NCBI GenBank assembly: GCA_022828595.1
Contig: JAKGHH010000003.1
Span: 14,508,934 to 14,572,933 of the forward strand
DNA: 64,000 bases
Origin: Nelumbo lutea
Taxonomy: Eukaryota > Streptophyta > Magnoliopsida > Proteales > Nelumbonaceae
Direction: 5' to 3'
The notes beneath the pieces are model-generated. The model saw nothing but the letters and a program-made list of their open reading frames with translations, had not been told where the DNA came from and ran no database searches. The position numbers were made by a program, and so were the translations under genes. Shown here piece after piece: positions 38,497-51,911 of the stretch (position 1 is its first letter; every line of letters starts with the position of its first letter).

Positions 38497-40606
38497 TATT
38501 TTAAAAAACGACCAAGAACCAGATCCACTTTGGTGATTGGTTTCTAAGTCAGCAGTTCAACCATCCAGTCTGAAAGAATCAGCCCGTGTTGCATGAAAAA
38601 ATTTTAAAAATAAAAAAAAAGGCCTGAAAACAATTATCTAAGTTCAATGGATCGACAGTTTGACCACCAAAGTCAGTGGGTTACTAACCGATTCAATGGT
38701 TTTTGGAAAAATTACGGTTTGGGGAAGAAACAGAACCTGTATTCTGACCAATTTCCAGATTGGATGGTCTGACCATCTGGATGAAGGACGGTTTTAAAAC
38801 CTTGCTCCAGATTTCTTAACAAACATAGCTTACGGCCTGGCTGCTGGCTGTGTGGAGCCCTACCTGAGAAAGCCAGAACTCAGAAGCCGCAGCCCTCCAG
38901 CCCTCCCAAGTCCAAGTGGTCACTTATCTCATTCGTGAATCCCTGGGCCCAAGAGTAAGGCCAGCCCCGGATATCGGGATATGGAATTGGAAACTACAGA
39001 CGAAAATTAACTCGTCCATAACAGATTTTTTGCATGGGAACCAATTTCTCCCGAGTCCCGCCTGGCTCATTAATGACATTACCAAATGCACATGGTGTTT
39101 GGCCCAACTACAATTGGACCAGATACCTTCAGGGAACCACAAAGGACTAATGCAATCCCAATTCCCAAACATTTCTTTTCTCCATAGCACAAAATGACAG
39201 AACTATTCCCAAAACTAGACAAGTAGGGACCATTGAAGTTGAAAGTTGAGACCGATCTCATCCTCTGACAGCTAGAATACAAAATACAATGAATCAACCA
39301 ATTGAACCATTAGATCAACCCCCTCCCCCCAATAATTTTGCCCCTTTTTTTTTTTAATTTGGATTGACCTTCATTCTCCATTATTACTATAAAAATGGAC
39401 AACTAATATTCTCTGAATTCATACCAGTGGAAGCGTGGAACTCTATAAAAATTTCAAACAACGACAAGTCAATTGTGTTGAAATTGTATCACCAAAAGTC
39501 CTCCCAAGTTAGCAACCACCATCTTGCCTGCACGGGATATCTGTAAATCAATAATCTCTTTGATTTTTGAGAGCATGTCTTGCCCGTTATGAGTTTTTTA
39601 ATACATTTATGTGAAGATATATATAAATTTAATTTTATTTCAGTGGGAATTGAAGCTGTTGAAAAGAAATTGATTTCTCTCTTTTTTTTCCATTAATGAC
39701 TTCTTTTCTGGCTTAGTAAAAGTCATTAATCAGCAGAAGATTTGACTTATTCATAACTCAAAATGCCAATGAATTCCTACTCCTGTGGCCATTGGTTGCC
39801 TTCTAAGATCAATTTCGTTTGACTTTATAATTATTCTTAAATAATGACTTTGTAAAACATTAAGAATTTGTAGTGACATCTAAGTATTTATTTTTCTGAA
39901 GATTCACATTAAAACCGCTAATGCATCTGACCACAGTTGGTATGGTTCTGGTTCTGGGTGAAACGTCTTGGTAAGGTTGAGTCTGTGTATTCACTATTCA
40001 GACCTGTTGGAAGCCTAATTCCTTCGATTCTTCGTTTTTCTGTGAAGTACAATGTTCAAGTTTTGGTGCTTTCTGTTCTAATTCTACGAGTATCGGGGGC
40101 TACAAATTACTTGGAAGTTGGAACATCAGATGTAGGCCCACCTAGGCCATGCTTGGCCCACCCACTTGGTGTGGGTATATACCCAAACCCAACTAGCAAC
40201 ACTAAAATGGGTCAAGTTATAAACAATTGCTTATCTGAGACTTGTCCAGCTCGGCTTTTACAATTTTACATAATATTTTGATATTAGGACCACCAAACTA
40301 CCAAAGCCCAAATTCAGAGTCCATTTTTTGAGCCCCATAACTTATACTACAAGAAGAAAATTAAGAAAGAATTATTAATTTTATTTTTGTATTTATTATA
40401 GATTATAATATCTACGCGAGCTGAAATCACAAGCTAGCTTGGTTAATTTAAACCTCTAGCGATGACTTCAATTTTCTTACGATACAAGTTGTAGATTTAA
40501 TTACTAATCCACCTAAACTTGCCAAATTTTTAGTCGAGAACTAGCTAGTCCAACTGATTTAGCATCTCATTAAGTATTTAATTAGATCCATATGAGTGTA
40601 TACACC
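38497..40606. other. Intergenic DNA with a dispersed repeat
   Basis: 38490-38813 (TTTTAAAAAACGACCAAGAA to GGTTTTAAAACCTTGCTCC) belongs to the family also at 19192-19495. The rest shows no gene. Small frames at 38916-39197 and 39937-40281 have no recognisable domain. Confidence 0.5.
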
Positions 40607-41367
40607 TGATGAGGGTGGATTTGGCCCTCCAATGATTGTGACATATGGTACCTCAGAGCAACTATGTGATACTCGGAATCACTTAAGCAACAACTTGCCA
40701 AGTTGATGGTGCCCAATCTGGCGGCCTAACTCAGGCACCGACTTGGCGACCTGCGTGACGTGCTCGCCGACAAATTCGGCATGCATACCCCACGATCCTT
40801 GGAGGTTGGCCCTCGTTCCGGAAGATGGTCAACGTGCATGGCAGTTACCTCCGAGGATCTCAGACCAGTTAGACACAACCTCCTAGAGATCTCGGGGGCG
40901 GTCCGTGAGCAAGGCCTATATAAAGGCACCAACCCCAATGACACAAGGGGGCAAGTAAGCAAGTAAGCAAGTTCTAGCTCTCAGACTTTGTGATTTTTAG
41001 CTTGTAGTCTACTATGAGAGTACTGACTTAAGCATCGGAGCGACCTCACCGGGTTAGCCACCCCGGGTCCTCTGACATTTGGTTCCTTGCAGGTCTCTAA
41101 AGAGCAACGAAGTTCATCAATTCAGCTCGCCACCAGGCAGCTCTGCACCTGGTCAGCCCGGCACCTCACAGGCAGCTCACCACCTGGTCATCTCGGCACC
41201 TCATAGGCAACTCGGCACTATAGTCAGCTCGCCACCTAGCCTGCCCAACTCGACTCAGCACGGCAGCCAAAGTTCACTTCGCCTGAGTCATCGGCTACTT
41301 AGAAACAGACCAAATGATGAAATACTTAACACAAAAAATCGATACATCAATAAAAATTGATTCATCA
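40607..41367 (+). mobile_element. Solo LTR (Ty3/gypsy clan)
   Basis: 761 bp TG..CA with an exact 5-bp target duplication ACACC (40602-40606 and 41368-41372). 5' end TGATGAGGGTGGATTTGGCC; promoter-like CCTATATAAAGG near 40915. A GAGCTGCC/CAGCTCGCCACC-rich tract sits in the last third, as in the LTR at 4256-5175. Confidence 0.9.
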
Positions 41368-41372
41368 ACACC

Positions 41373-44300
41373 CATTATCTTTGCATTCGTTGGTTCATAA
41401 AATCATGGTCTATCTCTATACACCCATTTGTATGCAATATTTTAAAAATCAACCCATAAATGAAACCTCATGGTTCTGGGTCAGTGGTTCAAATAACAAA
41501 ACGAGATGCTAAGTTGTTGTTCGATCGGTTTATGCGGTTCAGCGGTTTGTCGACCAAGTTAATGTTTTTCTATACATATGTGACCGGTTTCTTTATCGAA
41601 CATTTCAACCACTTGGGTCAATAACGTTTTGAAAACATTATTTATATATCTCTCTCTCCATTAATGGATAATCGAAACACTTTATTTTAGATTTTATTTC
41701 AAGTTTAGACTTCTTCCTAGTGGCAATATAAAAACCTAATCAGTTACTGCTTCTAACAACTATCCTATCAGATCGTGAGCCTTAAAATAACATTCTAGGT
41801 CAATCTCACTTGAGAAAGCTGAATCTTTTAATCCACAGAAAATGCAAATCTTACTTGAACTGGTGTATAAATGCCTAAACAAATTAAAACTGACCCCCAC
41901 ATTTCAAATTTAAATAATCAATTCAATGCTTGATCAAAAGCATTGACCTCACTCAATAGAATACCTACAACTTGAAATAGTTTACTAATAATCTAACAAA
42001 AAGTCTCGAGGTGGTTATGTTTTTAAACGTTTGAAGGTGTGCTTAATCCAATGAGTTCATGCCATAACACCTTTGTTGATCTGTAGATATGATACCTTAT
42101 ATTTTTAACATTTGTTTGATGCTTTATCATCTCCAACTTCTTAATTGTAGCTCGTTGAAAAAAGCTTTCTCTTGGATTACATACACTAGAGTACCAATTA
42201 AGACAATATATTAAGATTATGTGCATCTTACACTTTGTAATGCTTTTAAAATATTAAACAAGCTAGAATTAAGTACGGATCATTGACCTATTGTTGTTAA
42301 ACTAAGATCATTGCTCACATGTTTTTCATAAATACTCTCTCTCACACACACACACATCATGGGTGGTGGGCCTATACCGTAGCTAGGTTTCGACCCATCC
42401 ATTCATATACCATCCAAACAGATGGTGGTTACATGGTGCACAAGATGTTCTTTTAAAATGGATCAGTCAATGGAATATGGAATAGTGCAGATTACAAACA
42501 AGAGTATTTACCTGGCACATAGTATCATTACTGCTACATCTTGACTGTGTGTTATTTTATTTTGGTGTAATATATACTTAAATATGTCGACACTATCTAG
42601 ATGTGTATGATTTAAAATAATAATAGTAATAATAATCACAATCTATTCAAACTCCAAAGATTAATGGAAGAATGACGGTTCAGCCCAGGATCAGAATTTA
42701 TAGGCCTAAAATACTGTTGAGGTAGGTGTCAGCTTGGAATTGATATCAATTCACGGGCGGGCATTGATGTATAAAATGTGGATTGTTGACATTTTAAATT
42801 TTTATAGCTCTGCAGTGGAAAGCAAAAATCTACATTGGACTTGTCTATACTTTACTTTTCCAAAGATTAATTAAGTTTTGAAATTCGATTGGATGGATAT
42901 ACAACCCCCAAAAGTATCTTACCAAAAAAGAAAAAAAAAAACCTAAAAGTGTAATTACTTTATGGGTGGACCTGTCCGAGAGACGATCAACACCCCATAA
43001 CAAGAATCATGATGTTTGGGGTCTGATGTTGTACCATGTCTCCAATATCATATATTTTCTCATATAAATACATGTATGTCCATATGCATGCAGACATAAA
43101 AACACATGTATACATAACAAATCCAGATAATAAGACATAAATACATGTACGCACATATGTACATATTTGTATTTTTTTTAAGATCTCGTCTTAGTATGTA
43201 TGTCTCTGCTGGTGTATGAAAAAAAAAATGAAAAACCCTAAACGGGAAAGGAATTGTATGCCATGACTTAGAACAGAGGCTGACGTGGCTAAATGGGGAT
43301 CCCCAGAGAATTAGAAGGAAGGTCCTTGGCCCTAGCATTGGTCCAATTTGTACAGAAAAAAAGAAAAAAAAAGACGATATAAGCTAAAGCTTAGGTCAAA
43401 AGCCGTAATTTGATATTTTCTCTAATTAACCACCAAGTGGACCTACACATTGTTGAAAGCTTATCTTCACATCACATGGTACGTTGCTTAAACAAGTCTT
43501 AAACAGGAGGTACGCGAAGACCAGCTGACCCTTTCTTCCAGTTGTTCGTCTTCCCATTTCTCATCTCACTGAGGCTTTCGTCTGTCACATTAACATATTC
43601 ATTGACCATGCTTTCTAAATTAAAACCAGACAGCAGGCACCTCCCTCTCAACAACTCAGCTAGCTATCTACATCATAAACTAAATTATCAGAAGAAAACC
43701 CAAATTTTTATAAAATTTGGTTAGTTTGATTGGTGCTGGTGGAACCCACTGGTTTCAATAATTTTAAAATACACCCAGAAAAAAAAAGTTAGGTCACTCC
43801 TCCTTATCCTTGGTCATTTTCATTTGTCTCCGGAGTTGCGTAGTAAGACGCATTTCGTCTGTAATTGATCAGTAGTGGACTGTCATGAGAACATGAGATG
43901 GAGTTACTAAAGCTGTCTTCAAGTGCTAAGTAATAGCCTTGTGGTCAACTATATATGGGCTGCTGGATGAGTTGAATTGTTAATTTAGAGGAGAAAGGTT
44001 GTGCAAAATGGAAACACATCCATGTGTTCGACTTTAGTCCATCACTCATCTGTTCATCAACTCGATCTCCTCTTCCATGCATGAACCACCAAACCAGGCC
44101 TACTTGCAGAGAGAGAGAGAGAGAGAGTAGGTAATTTGTAGTAGGATGACGTTAACCATCTAATTTGTAGAGAGTCTTGTAGTTATCCGAGACCATAAAA
44201 TACAACTAGTCGGCGTTTTGTTAATGAATTTTGTAGGAAAATTTCCCTATCACGTAGAGTCTTTGTCTCCTTCGAAATTAATATTTCTTGGCTGCTTAGC

Positions 44301-44600
44301 TCCTCCTTCCCATGTTATATGATCATGTCAAATATATATATCTAACTCAACCCGTGTTATTCTGGACCTTGGAGTTGACCATGAATCGGGTCCGCTTGGG
44401 TTCGGTTTAAGCAGGTCCAGGTCCTGCTTAGCTCCTCCTTCCCATTCCCATGTTAACACCATTTTCATATTAAAGTTAAAAGTCAACAACGATTTCTTTT
44501 CTTATACAAATATAGGGGCAAATTGGTCAAAACAATTAGGATCCATTACGGTATACGCTCGTAAAAAGATGTGAAAGCCGAAAGCGGGGGGGACACACAA
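41373..44600. other. Intergenic DNA, no gene recognised
   Basis: AT-rich. 41430-41640 is a diverged copy of the GGTTTTAAAA-ended repeat. (CA)n at ~42343-42355, ATACATGTAC-type tract 43070-43165, (GA)n at 44109-44127. 44420-44455 repeats a phrase from 44295-44315 (CTTAGCTCCTCCTTCCCAT). No supported coding region. Confidence 0.5.
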
Positions 44601-44845
44601 CATAACAACAGTGTAATGTTTTGGATGTGCTTAAGTACAGCCTGGGAGAATAAAGAACAAATCGAGAAGGCGGGGCGGTGCGGTGCGGTGCGTTGCGGGT
44701 GCGCGCGCATGGAAATTGTGAACTAGCGTAACCGAGATAAGGGTATGATAATAATTACACGATCCTGAAGTCATAGCCTTCGTCAACTTTTGAAAGCCGA
44801 AAACGGAAATCAGAGAAAGAGGCCGGGAATCTTGATGAGAAGAAC

Positions 44846-44876
<31 letters not shown>

Positions 44877-47158
44877 GTCGGCCACGGCCAGTCCAAATTT
44901 TCTACGCTAAACAAAGGCTTGCCATCCAAATCCGACGGAGGAAACTCGGAAAGTCATGACAAACTGGGACCCACAAGAGCCTAGCTGCCGGAGTCTGACG
45001 ACTGAAAGCACGTTTATTTGGCAAAGCCACATAAGCCACCTTGACTCATTACTAGACAATAGGTTCTTTTCCTTTTATTTTATTATTCATATTTTGGTTT
45101 TTAGGTAAAGATGCTTTTTCTTTCTTTTTTTTTTCCTTTTTATTTTATTTTTTTGGGATTCAATTCTTTTTATAATTGAGGTGGGGACTGGGGATGCAGG
45201 ATGCTTACATTATCTCAAAATTCTCATCTGAGTCTGTTTTCTTTTTCTTTTTTTTTTCTTTATTCTGTCAAAGGGTAAAAGCTCTTGGGTAACCGAGACA
45301 GCCACTTAATTAGATATATAGTTTTTTTGTTAACCTCCTGCAACGCAGATAGCCACTTAGCTCTAAACCCTGTTGGTTTATTACAATCAAACACTATCAA
45401 CTTATGAAATCTATTCCACCCCAATTCGTTTGACGATGGTTCTTCATAGAAATGGTTGCTTAATTATTAAATGTTATTTAAACTTTTGAGCTAAGTTCTG
45501 CTACCAAGAAACAAACCATGAGATGTCATTGACTTGATCCAGAAAATGTGGCGAAACATAAGGAAGTTAGAATTACAACTGCATCTTCACAGTTGCAAAA
45601 GTAAGATCAGTAGCTAAGGTTCTGTATCTTATAGACATAAATATTATTATAGCTTGCTAATAATCTTCATCAGCATTAATTCGAGGTTCAGTGGATCAAC
45701 AGGGTGTTGAATAAAAAAGGTTCTAAGTAAGTTATAATATGACTAATTTATCATAAATATTTGGTATTGGATAAACAGGAATATACATCTGACACAAGGA
45801 AAATATAATGTAATGTGCATTATGTTTGAGCTTCTATTTTCCATTAACAGATTTTTATGACACATCTTTCTTAATGCTTTGTATGTACCTTCTACAAACA
45901 TTTTAATTAGTGTGTCCCTACATGCATTTTAGTCCAGCTAGCATCTCATAATAGTCTGAATCACTCATCATTTCACATAAAAATTTAGATGAGTAGTTTC
46001 AGAAATCCATCTTATCAAAAATGTAAAAAGGGATCTGATCAAATTTGTAATCAATTGAGGGATTGGGAATGAGAAAAGAGAAATTTGGAAAAATCTGTCA
46101 TGAACCCTAATGATTTAATATTGGAGAGATAGGACGATTAAATTGAAGGGCTGTTTGACAAGTTTTTCTAAGTAGATCTTTCAACAGTTCAGTAAATGAG
46201 AAGACACATGGAGTTTCTGGGGTTTTGTCTTTAAAGATCAAGACTGTTAGGTAAGCGTTGTGGTTTATTGAGCTGTTAAAAATGGCAGAAAGATCAAAAG
46301 CTTCATTTGGGCCTTCCTGATTTTTAGTTTTTTCGATATTTCCACACACTCATCTTTGGGTTTTTCAGTCTACCTGATACCAAATGAGAAAGGACCTTTT
46401 TTTTTTGTCTTTTAATTAATCTTCTTAGAAATTAAAAGAAACGTTGAAAAGACCCACCAAAAACCGCCTGAATTTTTCATATCTCTTAATGGAAGGGGTA
46501 AGTGTGTTTGTATTGGAATTAATATTACAAATTACAATAACTTGCCCTTTTGGTTCTCCAGATTTCATGGCCAGCATTTTAGTGGAGGAATCCATCCTTA
46601 GAGATATCAAAAAAAAAAAACATGGAATAAAAAAATAAACTAAGCTACCAGTTTATTAGCAAGTTCCAAATCCCAATACTCTGGAATTATATAAAGGAAA
46701 TAAAAAGCTTTAATGTTTACTGATTCCAATTTCATACGTGTTGCTTATGTCAAGTTAGCAGAGATTTCAGCGCCACAGCATTGGAAGTTGAAACTTAGCT
46801 CACAATTATTTAATCTCTTACTACTTCCTATGTATATCTATCATCTTTACTATTATAATGGAGAATTAGATAGTAGAAGATAGTAGGTTTACACTGTTTA
46901 CACAATTACACCTCCACCCCCCTTGTAATTCAATGAGCATGGATGGATCTCTGATGTGTTTAAACGATATAATCAATATTAATTACCACTTGTTAATTTG
47001 AAGGATGTCTTAATTAATGATCATCAAGAAAAAAGGAAAAAAGAAAAGAAAGAAAAAGCCGTTGGGGTTTCATATAAGTTGTGGTCCCTATCCTCAACCA
47101 GAAATAAAAATAATCATCTGCTGGACCTTCTTCAACTTTCACCCCAGAATATAATGAA
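44601..47158. other. Intergenic DNA, no gene recognised
   Basis: 44665-44712 is a GC-rich patch (GGTGCGGTGCGGTGCGTTGC then GCGCGCGC), followed by (GA)n at 44849-44875. Minus-strand frames of 61-84 codons at 44631-44885, 46107-46349 and 46425-46610 match nothing I know. 45100-45265 is T-rich. Confidence 0.45.
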
Positions 47159-47235
47159 CGTAGATCTGTTGGTTGGGGCCCATTTATGAGTTCGAGTTTG
47201 ACATTCAGCGTAGATCTGTTGGTTGGGGCCCATTT
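47159..47235. repeat. 27-bp direct repeat, 50-bp spacing, upstream of the WRKY gene
   Basis: CGTAGATCTGTTGGTTGGGG followed by CCCATTT occurs at 47159-47185 and again without change at 47209-47235. Confidence 0.9.
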
Positions 47236-47860
47236 GAAGGATGGCCCAGATCCCCACCGTCCTGCACTCAGACTCAGTCGTCACATGGATATGATCCATA
47301 AATTCTGGGGACTTCTGGGTGGGGCCGTAACATAAAACCGAGCCATCGACTGGTCAGATGTGTGGACGGTGGGAATTTGTGACATGGACAACATCACATC
47401 TCGCCTCTTGTGTGCTAACACGCGTTTTGAGTTTTGACAGAAATCTGACAATAAAACACGAACATCAATGGATTCTACTGACTAGGAAAACACGTAAAAA
47501 CAGAAACTCCAGTCACCGGAATCAGTTGACGGCGGCGTAAGTTTGACAGAAAACCAGTGGCCCTCTGACGTTTACCCGGTACGAACCTTCAACGATGGTA
47601 CTTATTGTGATTGGAGCGACTAGAGCGGCATGAAGCACTGCTCTCTCTCTCTATCTCTCTGCAGTGGGATCACAAAATGGTGTAAATTATTTCTTGAGCG
47701 TTGAAGTTGAATTCTTCTTCTCTCTTCTTTTCTATTGGCCGAAAAAACAATTAAAAAAACGTATATTTGCTTCTAAGAGTGAACTTGGGCGGTTGACATT
47801 TGTGTGTTTGATGGACGAAAGATAAGCACTTGGGGTTAGAATTTTTTTAAACATTAAACA

Positions 47861-47890
47861 AGTCAAACCAAGGTTCTTCTTTATAAAAAG
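47861..47890 (+). promoter_or_regulatory. WRKY gene core promoter: W-box and TATA-like box
   Basis: AGTCAA (reverse of W-box TTGACT) at 47861-47866, followed by a TATA-like CTTTATAAAAAG around 47879-47890. TTGACA/TTGACG relatives occur further up (47205-47800). The TATA box lies only ~40 bp before the ATG, leaving a very short leader if it is the one used. Confidence 0.4.
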
Positions 47891-47903
47891 AGAAGTGCTG
47901 TAT

Positions 47904-47930
47904 ATGGATGTTACAGAGAGAAGAAATTGA
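47904..47930 (+). promoter_or_regulatory. Possible 8-codon upstream ORF overlapping the WRKY start
   Basis: ATG at 47904 opens MDVTERRN and stops at TGA 47928-47930. The A of that stop is the A of the proposed WRKY ATG (47930), a TGATG overlap. It matters only if transcription begins before 47904. Confidence 0.3.
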
Positions 47931-50900
47931 TGAACATTTTAGAAGAGAAAGAGAAAGAGAAGATCTTCCAACTGATGGAGGACACGAAAACAGCGGATCT
48001 TGGAGGTCTTGTTAAGGAGGAGAAGAGAGCTGAGTCCAGCGGTGACGAGGATAACTCTAGAGAGCTTGAAAAGGTGAACTGTTCTCTTCTCCTTCACCTT
48101 TCGAACTACACTAGTTCTTGGTTTTCTTCTCAGTAATCCTGGTGAAAAATATGCGACTAATGGGATTTCTAGATGAAGAATTGAATTTTCTCTAGAAGGT
48201 CTCTCTTTCTCTGGTATGACCAATTAACTGGGCCTTGGGTATTGGGTTGAAATAATATTGGAATTTGTTTAGAACTGCATCGTTGATTGATTGGTGAAAC
48301 TTCAGTATGTCGTGGTTAATTTTGTTTTTCTTACAGAAGCTTATATACCCTTTACGTAGTTTATCCTAATATGTTTTCAAGATTGACAGTACAATTCAAC
48401 CTTCTCGAGAATTTCAGAAGCTTCGCTTCAGAATGTTGGGTTGTTTAGACTCTTCTTTGTCTGCTTAAATTCCATAGGAAATACGGATATCCTTGTTCTA
48501 GTATACAGAAATAGAAATTTCAAATAAGGATGCATGAATTTTTCGTCTTTCAGATCACCAACGGAAGACAAGTCTTCGAGGACAGTAGTTCTAGTTCAAA
48601 TCCATCTTCACCTAGCCAAAAAGATTCAGCCAATAGCAAACACAAACAGGTAGTCAGACGATCGAAACAAACTGAATTGTCTGACCTTAGTAATAATTTT
48701 CGACTATTCTTATTTTGGTTATCAAACGTTGAGTAACAGCTGGATACATGACTTATATTAAATGCTTAATTTGCTCCAAATAATTGAAATAGAATGGTCC
48801 CAGACTCCCAGAACTTTCCATATTCCAAGCTGGTATATGGCTTTCTACTTTGATATGTTTGAACAAAGTCATTTTCCTTTCTTTCCAACCTAACAACAAT
48901 AGAAAAAAAAATCCTAATTAAATACCTCTCAAATTCAATGAACAACTTTAATTCAAAATGGGGAAGGTTTCAGTTTTCTGAACTATAACATAAATATATT
49001 GAAATGGTTGTGGATGTAAATTGAAATAGTTCTTCGTATTCCATATATAGTTGAAAAACTACAAGCGCACGCAGATGCAGCTGCAACCACTCTTACCGAA
49101 TAACCAATCTATGGCTGTTAGCTGAAAGTGATGATTGATCCATTACCATTGATTTCTCTGCCCATTTTCGTGGATATGAGGTCCAATAATGGTGGGAAAT
49201 CACATCAAGGTCTCATGATGATGTTGACCATAAAATGAATATATAGTACTATGCTACAGAGAGGGATCCAATTGCATATGACTTTTGAGCCATGGCGCAT
49301 GGATCTCCAGCAAAGCTCCATGAATTCAGTCTGGGTGGGTCACCATTTCTATAAGTTCTGAAACCCGAGTGAGAGAAAGGTTACCCATGACTTTTTCCAT
49401 AGAATTTTCTGTAAAATAGGGGAATTGTTCTTCTGATATGCAAATATGATCTGAATTATCTGTCTTTATATAGTTCAGTTTGACATGTTTTGTGAGTGCT
49501 CGATCTAACCAATAAGGTTTGATTGATCGATATGCAGATTCCTACTGTAAGGACTGAAATGTCATCCATGGAAACCATTTTAAGAGCATCATCAACAATC
49601 AAAAAGGATCAGGTAAGATCAGAATAGATTGCCGCCTGTACTATTTCTTCTCAAATCGTATTATTTAACGCTTTGTTATTTCTTAATTCACGGAATAGAC
49701 ATGCTCGAAACAAATTGCACTGTTCAGGAATTGGTAAAAATTAATGAACGCATGAAGAGTGTGTTGCATTCTCTGAATTAATTCAATTGATTTTGCCGTT
49801 TTGTTGATACAGGAGGACCCGCTTGAATCTGCCAAAGCAGAAATGGGTGAAATGAGAGAAGAAAATGAAAGATTGAAGATGATCCTATCGCGAATTGTTA
49901 AGGATTACCAGTCTCTCCAAATGCAATTCTATGGCATCGTTGAACAAGAAGAAGCTAAGAAGTCTGGAGATACAGCTCCTGTGGATCAAGAAATCGAAGA
50001 ACCCGAACTTGTTTCGCTTAGCCTAGGAAGAACTGCGAGTGAACCCAAAAAAGATGAGAAGAATAGCAATTCCAGCAAGAGTAAAGAAGATGATGACCAA
50101 GAAGGACTATCTCTTGGGTTGGACTGCAAATTTGAAGTGTCTAAGCCGGCTTCGACTGAAAAGGCGTCAAACCCAAGCCAGGAAAATAGCTTTGAAGAGC
50201 CGAAGGAAGAGGATGCCGGGGAGACATGGCCACCCAGCAAAATTCTCAAGGCCATGAGAAGTGGAGATGATGAAGTTTCACAACAGACTCACGTCAAGAA
50301 AGCTAGGGTTTCTGTCAGAGCAAGATGCGACACCCCAACGGTTCGTTTCAATTTTTAATCTACTCCATAGGTTAATATGGATTTTATGTTGAATGGGTTT
50401 CAGCTTTCAAGAGCCAATATGTTTACTGGTGCATGTGTTCGACAGATGAACGATGGATGCCAATGGAGAAAATACGGGCAGAAAATCGCTAGAGGCAATC
50501 CATGCCCTCGAGCATACTACCGCTGCACTGTTGCACCAGCTTGCCCAGTAAGAAAACAGGTATTATATACTTTTTAGTCTTCTCCTTCACGCACCACTTG
50601 ATCAGTTATTGGCTTCTTCTTAGCAAATATTCAGTTGAACCCTTCTGAGTTCCGACTGTCAAAGGTCGATAGAACAATGCAAATCAACCGTAACCCTACA
50701 TTCTTTATATCGAAACCTGCTTGTTGGTACAAAACAAAACTTGCTTCAGCAATCAGCACATTGGTGGTCTTGGACTGTTCAACCCAATGAACCGTGGACC
50801 GCCTATTGGTTTTCAAGATATAATATCTTTCAGCAATATATGTACGCATACAGAATTGTCCGCTTGGCATGATCAATGGATCAGTTCTTAATCTTTCATT

Positions 50901-51911
50901 CTCAAAGACGTTTGACTACTCTTCATCTTTCCCTTATCACTGTATTTGTTTGCTTTCATGGAATTTCATCAGGTTCAGAGATGTGCCGAGGACATGTCCA
51001 TTTTGATCACCACATACGAGGGAACCCACAACCACCCACTACCGGTCTCAGCCACAGCCATGGCTTCCACCACCTCCGCGGCCGTTTGCATGCTAATGTC
51101 CGGCTCATCTAGCTCCCGATCAATCCTCGGGTCCTCTGCTACAAATACCACCTCTGCTGACCTCCATGGTCTAAACTTCAATCTAGGAGATAATACAAGA
51201 GCCAGGCCATCGTTCTACCTACCAAACTCTTCAATCTCATCCGCTACTTCACACCCCACCATCACTCTCGACCTTACCGCTCCCCCTTCATCGTCAGCCT
51301 CTTCTTCCTCTCAGAATAATAGGCTATCTCCAAACTTCCCGGTTCAAAGATACTCTTCGACAAGCTTTAACCTTTCTTCTACAGAACCTAATAACTCCCA
51401 ACTAACCTGGGGAAATGGATACCTAAGCTATGGCGCCCAGCCCTATACTAAGAACCAACAACTTGGGCCTTTAAATCTTGGCAGGCAACCTCAACCTCAA
51501 GAGCATTTCTACCAATCTTACATGCAAAAGAATAATCCAGCTCCTTCTCAGCAGTCTTTAACCGAGACCATTGCAGCTGCAACAAAGGCCATTACATCAG
51601 ACCCAAGTTTCCGATCGGCGCTAGCAGCGGCAATCACATCAATCGTAGGTGGCGGCAGCACTGGAGCCCAGGGAAACCAAGGTGGACGTGAGAATTTTGG
51701 CCAGAATTTGAAGTGGGGTGAGAACATTAATACCATTACCTCCTACACATCGACTCCGAATGGGAACGGATGTGCATCGAGCTACTTGAACAGATCGTCT
51801 TCTTCAAATACTCAACAAGGAAGTTTGATGATTCTCCCACCTGCGCTGCCATTTTCAACCTCTAAGAGTGCATCTGCGTCTCCAGCTGACACTAGGGACC
51901 ATATCAACTGA
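47930..51911 (+). CDS. WRKY transcription factor, group IIb (WRKY72/WRKY61 type)
   Basis: Exons 47930-48073, 48554-48649, 49538-49612, 49813-50340, 50446-50559 and 50973-51911, all GT-AG and all phase 0, give 631 aa. Order: acidic N-terminus; SPSQKDS near 67-73; leucine-rich coiled coil (~110-145, [20 protein letters not shown]), used for dimerisation in group IIb; LVSLSLG; basic [10 protein letters not shown] just before the DNA-binding domain; WRKYGQK at 288-294; zinc finger Cys308-X5-Cys314-X23-His338-X-His340; and the C-terminal [18 protein letters not shown] block typical of IIb. The intron inside the domain splits KQ|VQR, the V-type position of groups IIa/IIb. Binds W-box DNA in the nucleus; relatives act in basal defence. 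Exon 3 (75 nt, 25 aa) has no counterpart in the relatives I know. Skipping it keeps the frame and joins KHKQ to [11 protein letters not shown], so a 606-aa form is plausible. The ATG at 47930 is the only one that opens exon 1 in frame. Confidence 0.92.

Noticed and set aside
46107..46610. Minus-strand frames of 80 and 61 codons as exons of a small gene
   Set aside because: Considered joining them, but no conserved phrase, no convincing splice sites between them and no start context.
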